The position numbers and the translations under genes are program-made. This document shows positions 40,241-48,300 of a stretch of DNA of 64,000 nucleotides, one piece after another. Under the pieces are notes generated by a model that had not been told where the DNA came from, did no database searches, and saw only the letters and a list, made by a program, of their open reading frames with translations. Origin of the DNA: Rhodovarius crocodyli (GTDB lineage Bacteria; Pseudomonadota; Alphaproteobacteria; Acetobacterales; Acetobacteraceae); NCBI RefSeq assembly GCF_004005855.1, contig NZ_SACL01000004.1:372001-436000 (forward strand), given 5' to 3'. Within the stretch, counting starts at the first letter, position 1. Each line of letters opens with the position of its first letter.

Positions 40241-40993
40241 GTGGAGACCCACGAAACGTATACGCGCGCGCGCCCTACGCGCAAGCGCGAAGGCCCGCTC
40301 ATGCCCGGAGACGAGGCCCTGCTCAGGACCTCTGATGGCAAGACCCTCAAGGTCGCTGTCCTCGAGGAAACTGACCTGGTCATCGCGCGGATGCCGCGCC
40401 AGGCCGAGAAGCCGCCCTGCTCCGAAAGGAGACGCGAGACCTCCCGTGAAAACGGGAAGCTCGGCGGCCGCCCCCGCACCGTCAGGGAGCCCACGGCCCC
40501 TCTACCCGAGGAGCCAGAGGATGAGCCCGCACCCCGAGCCTTCCGGGCCGCTGACGTGCTGCCGGTAACGGACATGCTCCGTGCCGGCGTCTGGGAGACG
40601 GAGGCCCACTCGAACGCGAACTTCGGCGTTCTGGCCATCGTGCCCGGCTTCGACGCCCAGGCCGCCATGCTCGTGACCGACCACCATGTCGGTTCCCGGG
40701 CGCGGCCAGGCGCCATGGTCGGCATCTCCCTCGGCCCTGTCGATGACGGGCAGCTGGTGGTGGTCGAGCGCCGAGACGACCTGCACCGCCGCGAGCTCAC
40801 GCTCCGGCTGCTGACGATCGAGAAGGACACCGTCCGTCTCTCGTTCCTCGGCGATGTGCCGCCCCAGGCGGCGCAGCTGGTCTGGCCCCGTGCCGTGACC
40901 AATAACCTGGTAGCTGGCCTGCCCATCCCCCTGGATGGCGGCGAGCTCCGGATCCTCGGCAGGGTGACCATCACCTCGAGGATCGAGGGATGA
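40241..40993 (+). CDS. Hypothetical moron protein, 250 aa
   Basis: The GTG at 40241 follows AAAGGAG (40228-40234). The basic N-terminal half contains ENGKLGGRPRT, an AT-hook-like segment. After a Pro/Glu linker (about 88-100) the C-terminal domain is strand-rich (FGVLAIVPGFDAQAAMLVTD, then GQLVVVERRDD and LRLLTIEKDTVRLSFLG), which weakly recalls an S24/LexA-type fold without a clear Ser-Lys pair. It may be a regulator. It overlaps the next gene by four bases. Confidence 0.55.
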   Translation: METHETYTRARPTRKREGPLMPGDEALLRTSDGKTLKVAVLEETDLVIARMPRQAEKPPCSERRRETSRENGKLGGRPRTVREPTAPLPEEPEDEPAPRAFRAADVLPVTDMLRAGVWETEAHSNANFGVLAIVPGFDAQAAMLVTDHHVGSRARPGAMVGISLGPVDDGQLVVVERRDDLHRRELTLRLLTIEKDTVRLSFLGDVPPQAAQLVWPRAVTNNLVAGLPIPLDGGELRILGRVTITSRIEG

Positions 40994-41211
40994 CACGCCC
41001 GCCTGCGGCCCGCGAGGGCCTGTGGGCGAGCGCCGCCGGCCCCCGCTTCGTGCAGATGCTGGGCCCACACCCCGACCTTCCCGACATGATCCTGATCTCC
41101 TGCGACGAGCAGGAACTCACCGTGCCGGCGTCGGCCGTCCACGCGCTGCCGGAAGGCACGCGTGAACTCGTCCGCTGGGCCATGGAGCCCGCGCCCGACT
41201 GGGACCGTTAA
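40990..41211 (+). CDS. Hypothetical protein, 73 aa
   Basis: It starts in an ATGA overlap. The product is a compact strand-helix sequence (PRFVQMLGPHPDLPDMILIS, then ELTVPASAVHALPEG). It shares a transcript with the preceding gene and ends 20 bases before a strong terminator. Function is unknown. Confidence 0.55.
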   Translation: MTRPPAAREGLWASAAGPRFVQMLGPHPDLPDMILISCDEQELTVPASAVHALPEGTRELVRWAMEPAPDWDR

Positions 41212-41231
41212 CTCGGCCCCAGACGACAAGA

Positions 41232-41266
41232 AGCCCCTCAGCCAGTGATGGCTGGGGGGCTATTTT
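41232..41266 (+). terminator. Rho-independent terminator
   Basis: AGCCCCTCAGCCA (41232-41244), loop GTGA, TGGCTGGGGGGCT (41249-41261), then ATTTT. The 13-pair stem ends the two-gene moron and isolates the hicBA promoter immediately downstream. Confidence 0.85.
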
Positions 41267-41267
41267 G

Positions 41268-41296
41268 TTGACATTTCTGCCTTATCGTTCTATATT
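41268..41296 (+). promoter_or_regulatory. Near-consensus sigma70 promoter of the hicBA unit
   Basis: TTGACA (41268-41273), exactly 17 bases, TATATT (41291-41296), starting two bases after the terminator T-run. Its -10 is embedded in an SOS box, so it should be strong but repressible. Confidence 0.82.
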
Positions 41297-41301
41297 TGTT
41301 C
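41287..41301 (+). promoter_or_regulatory. SOS (LexA) box, alphaproteobacterial type, site 3
   Basis: GTTC-TATATTT-GTTC, a perfect N7 direct repeat with an AT-rich centre, overlapping the promoter -10. This is the expected geometry for LexA repression in Alphaproteobacteria. Confidence 0.75.
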
Positions 41302-41573
41302 CGAAACAGTCTGCTCTGTTTTCCTCCCCGGATTGGATTCCAGCTGTCGCCCTCGGACGACGCGGCCCTGCATTTTTCACATCATGAAATTTTGCGTGCC
41401 GTCCCAGCGCATCGCGATTTCCGCGATGAATCAACCGCATGCTAACTGCGACATTGAAATGTGAAGGTCGTGCGAGCACATCGCTCGCCCGGCCTCAATT
41501 TTGCTGCGTTATGCGAGCATTGATTTTCCAACGCGGGGATGCACACATGCGCCTCAGAAAGGGAAAAACTAGC
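41302..41573 (+). other. Long leader of the hicBA transcript
   Basis: About 270 bases lie between the promoter and the antitoxin start. A perfect inverted repeat CATCGCG-5-CGCGATG (41410-41428) and a TTTCA-5-TGAAA pair (about 41375-41390) lie within it; either could be an operator for the antitoxin. In-frame starts at 41439 and 41547 would extend the antitoxin, but they lack ribosome sites. No other gene is convincing. Confidence 0.45.
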
Positions 41574-41807
41574 ATGTCTACGGAGACCAAAGCCGCAACC
41601 GTCACCTTCAAGGCCGAGTTTGATAGCGAGGCCAACATGTGGTGGGTGTCGGAGTGCTCCTATCCGGGTGTCAACGCCGAGGCGCCCACGCTGGACCGCT
41701 TGTATAAGAAGGTCCAGGCCGTGGTCGCTGATCTGCGCGAGATCAATGGCGACACCGCGCCTGCCGGCATGATGCAGATGTCGGCGGAGATGCCGATGGC
41801 TGCCTGA
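41574..41807 (+). CDS. hicB: HicB-/DUF1902-type antitoxin
   Basis: The 77-residue product has the compact HicB/DUF1902 fold: strand TVTFKAEFDSEANMWWV, then SECSYPGVNAEAPTLDRLYK and the helix KVQAVVADLREIN. It should bind and neutralise the toxin encoded 13 bases downstream and may repress the operon. I chose the ATG at 41574 behind AAAGGGA. No separate DNA-binding domain is present. Confidence 0.8.
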   Translation: MSTETKAATVTFKAEFDSEANMWWVSECSYPGVNAEAPTLDRLYKKVQAVVADLREINGDTAPAGMMQMSAEMPMAA

Positions 41808-41820
41808 TAGGCCGCCGCCA

Positions 41821-42015
41821 ATGGCGAGCTATGATCGGCAGATCGAGAAGCTTCTAAAGGACGCTGGATGTCAGTTCGAGCGTCCCGGAAAAGGAAGCCA
41901 CAGCATTTGGCGTAATCCCGCCACCAACCAGACCTTCGCCGTTTCCCATGACGTCAAAACCAAGGGAACGGCAAACAAGATCCTGAAGGACGCTGGCCTG
42001 CCCAAGGCCTTCTGA
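41821..42015 (+). CDS. hicA: HicA-type mRNA interferase toxin
   Basis: The 64-residue product has the double-stranded RNA-binding-like HicA fold: a helix (IEKLLKDAGC), the conserved G-SHSIWRNP with the catalytic histidine (H27), FAVSHDVKTKGTANKIL and the last helix. HicA proteins cleave mRNA in a translation-independent way. Order is antitoxin first. A strong terminator follows, so the pair is a self-contained moron. Confidence 0.88.
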   Translation: MASYDRQIEKLLKDAGCQFERPGKGSHSIWRNPATNQTFAVSHDVKTKGTANKILKDAGLPKAF

Positions 42016-42020
42016 CCCAG

Positions 42021-42053
42021 AGCCCCGGAGCCTCTTCGCTCCGGGGCTTTTTT
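42021..42053 (+). terminator. Rho-independent terminator after hicA
   Basis: AGCCCCGGAGC (42021-42031), 6-base loop, GCTCCGGGGCT (42038-42048), and then TTTTT. It has 11 perfect pairs. It closes the moron region before the tail-tip genes resume. Confidence 0.9.
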
Positions 42054-42089
42054 GCATTTTCTGCACATAAGTCGGAGCCACCAGCGGGC

Positions 42090-42118
42090 CTTGCGCCCCC
42101 TGATAGCCCGCGACCATG
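42090..42118 (+). promoter_or_regulatory. Late promoter-like element 8 (tail tip)
   Basis: CTTGCG at 42090-42095, 15 bases, then CGACCATG at 42111-42118. It restarts late transcription after the moron terminators; the M-like gene begins at 42144. The CCCGCGACCATGACGG core matches element 4. Confidence 0.65.
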
Positions 42119-42143
42119 ACGGAGACGGAGACCCCGCCCCGCC

Positions 42144-42572
42144 ATGACCGTCAACATTGGCCCCGTTACGATCTACCCGGATGGCACCGCCACCTGGAGC
42201 GGGGCCACGCCCAGCTACATCGGCACCCAGCCGGTGTGGCAGCCGCCGCGATCGCCCGACGCTCCGGTGGAGGGCGACGAGGCCCCCGAGCTCGTGAAGC
42301 ACCGTTTCAACGACGGCTACGTCATGCGGTCGCCCAAGGGCCTGAACCACGTGACGATGAACGTGAACCTCAGCTTCTCGAACATCTACGCCGCGGAGAA
42401 GGACGCCATCCTCGGCTTCCTGCGCGGGCGTGGTGGCTACCAGCCCTTCTGGTGGCAACAGCCCAACGAGCTCATGCGGCGATGGATCTGCGAGCGCTGG
42501 GCGGGCCGGCAGCTGGGCCCTGACCGCTGGCAGGTCACCGCCGCCCTCACCCGTGATTGGAGCCCCAGCTGA
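42144..42572 (+). CDS. Lambda M-like minor tail protein
   Basis: A tail-tip protein that helps cap the tape measure complex. Recognisable parts are FNDGYVMRSPKGLNHVTMNV (about residues 54-73) and FLRGRGGYQPFWWQQP with the following RWICERW and a final VTAALTRDW, the pattern of phage minor tail protein M. The 142-residue length is normal. It overlaps the next start by one base. Confidence 0.8.
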   Translation: MTVNIGPVTIYPDGTATWSGATPSYIGTQPVWQPPRSPDAPVEGDEAPELVKHRFNDGYVMRSPKGLNHVTMNVNLSFSNIYAAEKDAILGFLRGRGGYQPFWWQQPNELMRRWICERWAGRQLGPDRWQVTAALTRDWSPS

Positions 42573-43852
42573 TGGCTGTCCGTCATCGCCGCGCCCAGGA
42601 GCTGGCCGGCCAGGCCCTCATCGACCTCTACGAGCTGGACATCACCAAGTACGGCGGTGGCGTGCGGCGCTGGACCCCGGGGCCGGTGGGTGGCCCGGGC
42701 AGCAATGGCATCTGGAATCCCTCGCCGAAGGCCAATGTCACCGGCTGGTCGTATGGTGCGCCGCCCTACAACCCCGCAATCTTCGACACGGCCACGAATG
42801 CCTGGGGCGCCAGCAATCCTGGTTGCGTCCTCGACGAGGGCAACGGCGTCGCCCAGTGGGCGAGCATCCCTGCCGACGAGGAGCGCGGCATCTGGTGGGC
42901 GAGCCCGTTCCAGGTCAATTCGGGCTTCTTCTTCCAGGCCCAGGCGCGCCTGCTCGCTTACCGCTGCCGCGCCTGCGTGTCCGTGGAGTTCTGGAATGGC
43001 GCCACCCTCCTCACCACCCAGCGCAGCCTCTGGGCTGGCCTGACCGACCTCCCCAATATCGGGCGCGATTTCAAGAATTTCGCCCTGGTGTCAGTCTCGG
43101 GCCAGGTGCCGCCGAACACCACCCACATCATCTACGGGATCGTTACCACGCCCTATTCAGCCGGCTCGGCCGCTACCGACAGCGGTGTGTCCTGGGCGCG
43201 GACCAGCATTACCTTTGGGGCTCAGGCCTTCTCGGCCACCCCCATCGAGTTTGCGCCTGGCGCCAAGGTGGGCAGCGTCAGCTTCGGCGGGCTCGTCTAC
43301 TCGCCGCTGCCTCTGCGCCTGGAGGGGATGGAGAAGACCGGGCGCGGCGCCGTGCCGCGCGTCACGGTGGTGATCCCTGACCAGAACGCCCTGATGACCG
43401 CCCTGCTCGTCACCTACAAGGATCTGAAGGGATGCAAGGTCAGCCGCAAGCAGGTGTTCCGCGGCGCGCTGGATGACGGGCCAGACGCCGACCCCACCGA
43501 CTTCTATGGGCCCGAGGAATTCTACATCGACCGGGTATCCCGGCACTCGCCCGGCATCGAGGCTGCCCTCGAATGCGTCTCGCCGCTGGACATCCAGGGC
43601 CAGCGCCTGCCCGCGCGCCAGGTGATCCGCGACGTATGCGATTTCGACTACCGGTACTGGAACGGCAGCAGCTTCGAATACGGCTCCTGCCCCTACGCGG
43701 GCTCGGAGATGTTCGACTCTGCTAACCAGCCGACGACCACCGCGGCCCAGGACAAGTGCTCCCGCTCCCTGCTCGGCTGCCGAGCGCGCTACGGCACATC
43801 CACCCCGCTGCCGATGAGCGCCTTCCCCGGGGTGGGTAAGGTGAGGTTCTGA
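42572..43852 (+). CDS. Lambda L-like minor tail protein with an inserted domain
   Basis: The ends match gpL: N-terminal ALIDLYELDITKYGGG, then after an insertion AFSATPIEFAPGAKVGSVSF and PRVTVVIPDQN. Four cysteines near the C-terminus (C356, C373, C396, C403, in CDF, CPY, KCSR and GCRAR) are placed like the iron-sulfur ligands of lambda L. Between residues of about 30 and 210 lies an extra beta-rich, Trp-rich stretch (WSYGAPPYNPAIFDTATNAWG) resembling a carbohydrate-binding jelly roll. The 426 residues greatly exceed the lambda protein. It overlaps both neighbours by one base. Confidence 0.75.
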   Translation: MAVRHRRAQELAGQALIDLYELDITKYGGGVRRWTPGPVGGPGSNGIWNPSPKANVTGWSYGAPPYNPAIFDTATNAWGASNPGCVLDEGNGVAQWASIPADEERGIWWASPFQVNSGFFFQAQARLLAYRCRACVSVEFWNGATLLTTQRSLWAGLTDLPNIGRDFKNFALVSVSGQVPPNTTHIIYGIVTTPYSAGSAATDSGVSWARTSITFGAQAFSATPIEFAPGAKVGSVSFGGLVYSPLPLRLEGMEKTGRGAVPRVTVVIPDQNALMTALLVTYKDLKGCKVSRKQVFRGALDDGPDADPTDFYGPEEFYIDRVSRHSPGIEAALECVSPLDIQGQRLPARQVIRDVCDFDYRYWNGSSFEYGSCPYAGSEMFDSANQPTTTAAQDKCSRSLLGCRARYGTSTPLPMSAFPGVGKVRF

Positions 43853-44586
43853 TGTTCTCGGCCGACATCATCGCAGCCATCAAGGCTGACGCCGCCACGC
43901 GCTACCCGAAGGAGAGCTGCGGCATCGTGACCGCCCGCGGCTATGAGCCGCAGCCCAACCTCAGCGATGAGCCGGAGGCGTTCTTCGTCATGCCGCGCTG
44001 CGTCGCCGCGCGCGCCGCCGCCGGCGAGGTGTTGGCCGTGGTCCATAGCCACAACGAGAACGGCTTCGACCACCCCTCCCGCGCCGATCAAGAACAGTGC
44101 CTCGCCATGGGCATTCCCTGGGGCCTGGTGCTGGTGGTCAATGGCAAGCCGGGTGAGCCCTTCTTCTGGGGCGAGGGTGTGGCGCGCCCGCCGATCATGC
44201 CCCGCGACTTCCGGTGGGGCCCGAGCGGCACGGACGGCTGCGGGGACTGCTTCGCCCTGGTGCGGGACTGGTACGCACTGGAGATGGGCCTCGAGATTCC
44301 GGACGTGGCGCGCGACCAGGATTGGGAGCTGGACGACAAGATGGCCTATGTCGACGGCTATAAGCGGGCCGGCTTCACCCATGTGGGCGAGGAGCAGATC
44401 CAGCGCGGCGACGGCCTGTTGTTCTCCTTCGGCAGCCCGAAGCGGACCCCCAACCATGCGGGCGTCTACCTGGGCGACGGCACCATCCTTCACCACAAGC
44501 GCAACTGCCTTGTGCAGCGGGAGAGCCTGGGCTTCCTGCGCGCCTCGCTGGTGGCAGTGCTGCGGCCGCCGGCGGTGCCCGCATGA
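43852..44586 (+). CDS. Lambda K-like tail protein: JAMM plus NlpC/P60
   Basis: Two enzymatic domains in one 244-residue protein. The N-terminal JAMM metalloprotease has E21 in KESCG, H65 and H67 in VHSHNENG and S76/D79 in PSRAD. The C-terminal NlpC/P60 cysteine peptidase has C133 in GDCFALVRDW and H202 in NHAGVYLGDG, with HH at 214-215. In lambda, K works at the tail tip in assembly and probably in local peptidoglycan cleavage during entry. It overlaps the next gene by four bases. Confidence 0.88.
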   Translation: MFSADIIAAIKADAATRYPKESCGIVTARGYEPQPNLSDEPEAFFVMPRCVAARAAAGEVLAVVHSHNENGFDHPSRADQEQCLAMGIPWGLVLVVNGKPGEPFFWGEGVARPPIMPRDFRWGPSGTDGCGDCFALVRDWYALEMGLEIPDVARDQDWELDDKMAYVDGYKRAGFTHVGEEQIQRGDGLLFSFGSPKRTPNHAGVYLGDGTILHHKRNCLVQRESLGFLRASLVAVLRPPAVPA

Positions 44587-45290
44587 ACACCATCCACCTG
44601 CACGGGCCCATGCGGAAGCAGTTCGGCGGTCCCTTCACCCTCGCGGTGCGCACGCCGGCCGAGGCCATCCACGCGCTGAACATGCAGCTTCCGGGCTTCG
44701 AGGAGGCCATCCGCAGCCGCAGCTGGCGCGTCGTGCGCGGCTCCCTGAAGAAGGGCCGATCCCTGCCCAGCGAGCAGCTGGGCGTGAACCTGGGCGGCGA
44801 GATGCACCTCGTGGCGGCAGCTGAGGGCGCGGGCGGGCGCGGCACTGGCAAGATCATCATCGGCGCCCTGCTGCTGGTGACTGCTGCAGTCCTGACCGCA
44901 GGCTTTGGCGGCGCGGCGGGTGGCGCGGCGGCTGGCGCGGGTGAAGCAGCAGGCGCGGGCGCGGCGACCGCTACCCAGAGTGCAACTGCGGCCGCGTTTG
45001 GCACCGTGACCGGGAGCGGCCTTGGGACCACGCTCAACCTCGGCTCAGTCCTGGGCACATCGCTCTCCGTCTCCGCCGGCAAACTGGCCTTGTTCGGGGC
45101 TGCCATGCTGTTCGGCGGTATCTCCCAGGCCCTGTCCTCCACGCCTAAGGCTGGGGACACGAAGCGCAGCTTCCTGTTCAACGGCTCGGTGAACCCGGCC
45201 GAACAGGGCGTGCCGGTGCCGCTGGCATTCGGAAAGCCCCGCACCGGTGGCGTCATCATTGCAGTGGCCATGGAGACGACTGACTTCTGA
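44583..45290 (+). CDS. Lambda I-like tail assembly protein
   Basis: A tail-tip assembly factor between K and J. N-terminal ubiquitin-like region (IHLHGPMRKQFGGPFTLAVR, then AIHALNMQLPGFEEAI), a central Ala/Gly-rich hydrophobic segment (about 90-125), and a C-terminal FNGSVNPAEQGVPVPLAFG, the conserved end of the I family. The 235-residue length is usual. It starts in an ATGA overlap. Confidence 0.82.
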   Translation: MNTIHLHGPMRKQFGGPFTLAVRTPAEAIHALNMQLPGFEEAIRSRSWRVVRGSLKKGRSLPSEQLGVNLGGEMHLVAAAEGAGGRGTGKIIIGALLLVTAAVLTAGFGGAAGGAAAGAGEAAGAGAATATQSATAAAFGTVTGSGLGTTLNLGSVLGTSLSVSAGKLALFGAAMLFGGISQALSSTPKAGDTKRSFLFNGSVNPAEQGVPVPLAFGKPRTGGVIIAVAMETTDF

Positions 45291-45293
45291 CCG

Positions 45294-45322
45294 CTGGACG
45301 CCGCCGGAAACCGGCGACCATG
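45294..45322 (+). promoter_or_regulatory. Late promoter-like element 9 (J)
   Basis: CTGGAC at 45294-45299, 15 bases, then CGACCATG at 45315-45322, nine bases before the J start. The transcript leader would be very short or absent. Confidence 0.55.
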
Positions 45323-45330
45323 CAGGATGA

Positions 45331-48300
45331 ATGCCAGACGGTTTCTCGTCCCATTCCCCGATTCATGGTGCTGGCGGCCTTGGCGGCGGCGGCTCGTCGG
45401 GTGGCCGCGAGGCCGAGAACACGCTGCGCGCGCGCAATATTCTGCGCGTCCTGTATCTCATCTCCGAGGGCCCGATCGCGGGCTGGCAGACCGACGAGGC
45501 GAGGAAGTCGATCTTCCTCACCGAAAACCAGACCCCGATCATCGCGGCCGACGGCAGCACCAATTTCGAGATGGTGGATGTCCAGTGGCGCCTGGGCGAT
45601 GCGGGGGCGTCCTACATTGAGGGGTTCCCAAGTGCTGAGGACACCTTCGCCGGGCCTGGCCGTGTCACCGCCGACAACACCCCGCAGATCCGGACCGTCG
45701 ATCTCACCAGCCGCGATAGGCTGAAGGTCGGCATCCAGCTGCCCGCGATGTACCACCAGGACGACAAGGGCAACGTCGATCCAACCTCCGTCAGCCTGCG
45801 CATCGAGTGGCGCCCGAGCAGCGGCGGACCCTGGCAGAGCCTGCAGAGCGACACCATCAGCGGCAAGTGCGTCTCGCCCTATTCGAAAGTCTACTCCTGG
45901 GCGAAGCCCTACAACGGCATCATCGACATCAGGGTCGTGCGGGAAACCCCCGATCCAGCTGACACGAAGACCGGCAACCTGATCGATTGGGTCAGCTACT
46001 CGGCCGTCCTCGACCAGAAGATGCTCTACCCGGGCTGCGCCTATGTCGCGCTGGCCTTCGACGCCGAGAAGTTCAACGGTCAGATCCCGCAGGTCACCTT
46101 CGCGCCGCTCGGGCTCTATTGCGACGTCCCGACCAACTACGACGCGGAGACGCGCACCTACAGCGGGCTGTGGAACGGCACCTTCAAGCAGGCCTGGACC
46201 CGCAACCCGGCGTGGATCTTCTGGACACTGGCGACGAACCCGCGCTGGGGCGCAGGCCGCGCGCTGGCGGCTGGCCTGGTGAACCCCACCGCCGCCTACC
46301 AGGCCGCGGCGTCGCTGGTCGACCGCTGGACCCTCTACTCGATCGCCCAATACTGCGACGAGACCGTGCCGGACGGCTTCGGCGGCATGGAGCCGCGGTA
46401 CCAGACCGACCTTTGGATCAACAGCGACGACGAGGCCTACCGCGTCCTGCAGTCCATCGCCTCCTCCTTCCGGGCGATGATCTACTGGGGCGGGGGCAAG
46501 ATCGTGCCCGTGGCCGACAGGCCCAGCGAGCCGAAGAAGCTCGTCACCCGCTCCAACATCATCGGCGACTTCCTCTACGAGGGTGCCTCGCAGCGGTCGC
46601 AGCACTCCCTGGTGCGTGTGCGCTGGCGCGATCCCGTCACTGGCTACCGCGAGGCGGTGGAACTGGTGGACGACCCCGAGCTCATGCGGGCGGTCGGCTA
46701 TCGCCCCATCGACTACGAGGCCGTGGGCTGCACCAGCCGAAGCCAGGCGCGCCGCATGGGCCGGTGGATCCTGTTCACCGAGAAGTACGAGGACCGTATG
46801 GTCCGGTGGACGGCGTCCCGCGACCACGCGAACGTTGTGCCCGGCGATATCGTCCTCATCCAGGATTCCAAGCTGGCCGGGCTGCAGCTGAGCGGCCGGC
46901 TGGCCTGCACGCCGACCTCGAACTCTCAACTGCAGCTTGATCGTTCGGTCACCTTCGAAGCCGGCAAGACCTACTCCTTCGCCGTGGTCTTGCCCTCGGG
47001 CGACCTCAGCGCGCTGACGCCCCTCACGAACGGCCCGGGCACCACCGACCTGGTGCTGCTGCAGACGCCACTCGGTCAGGTGCCCATCGCGGAAGCGGTG
47101 TGGGTCATCACCGCCAGCGACCTGGCGCCGGTCCATTACCGGGTGCTGCACGTCAAGGAAGACGCCGAGGAAGGCACCTACGAGATCTCGGCCGCCCGCC
47201 ACTACCCGGGCAAGTACGACATGATCGAGCAGGGCCTCGCACTCGAGGACACCCCCTTCTCGATCGAGCGTGACCCCTATCGCGCCGTCCCGGTGCCGAC
47301 GAACCTCCAGGTTGAGGAATATGTCGGCGGCCAAGCCAACACCGCGCTGCTGCGCGTCATCTTCTCCTGGACCTCGGTGCAGGACACGTGGGTCACGGGC
47401 TATGAGGCCGAGGCCATCCGCGAGGGCGCGCTGCAGGCGGCGCAGCTGGTGGCCGGGGCCACCGTCGAATTCGCGGACCTCCAGCCGGGCAACTACACCT
47501 TCCGGGTGCGCTCGCTCGGCCGACAGGGCGCCACCTCCGCCTGGGCATACATCGATGCGGTCAATGTCGACGGCCGTGCCGACCCGCCGGCGCCGCCCAC
47601 GGGCCTGACCGCCGAGGGCGGCATCCGGGCGAACGTCATCCGCTGGAACAGCGCAGCGTCGCGCCACCTGCGCGGCACGCAGGTGTGGGCCAGTTCCAAC
47701 GCCACCTTCTCGGCCGGCGGCCAGGTAGGCGAGGCCCCCTTCGGCAGCTTCATCCACAGCGGCCTGCTCCCGAACCAGACCTGGTTCTACTGGATCCGCT
47801 CCGTCGACACCTTCGGCCAGACCTCGGGGTGGGTGGGGCCGGTCCAGGCCACCACCAGCCTGCTGGTAGCTGCCGACCTGACGCAGGGCATCATCGACAC
47901 GGCGGCGTTCGCCGCTGGCATCGCGCCTGTGATGCTGATCGATGACCTCACGGCCAGCGCCGCAAACGACACAGTCGCCTTCAACAAGGCGGACGGCCAG
48001 CTATACCGGCGAAACGGGGGCACCTGGGTCAACAGCGTGCCAGCGGTCGCCATCACCGGCTCGCTGAGCAGCGACCAGATCGAGGGCCTCGACGCCGCCA
48101 AACTGGCCGGCGAGATTGGCGAAACGCAGATCTCCGACGGGGCAATCTCCACGCCGAAGCTGGCGGCCGGCGCGGTCACGGCAGCCAACCTCGCCGCCGG
48201 ATCAGTCACCACCTCAGCGCTCGCCGTCGGCAGCAGCAACGTCATCTGGAACTCCTGCAGCACGCTCACCATCGATGGCTGGTCGGTCTACGGTGAAAGC

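Noticed and set aside
45256-47757. Minus-strand frame of 833 codons opposite J
   Set aside because: It is antisense to a clear J family protein and has the same shadow composition.
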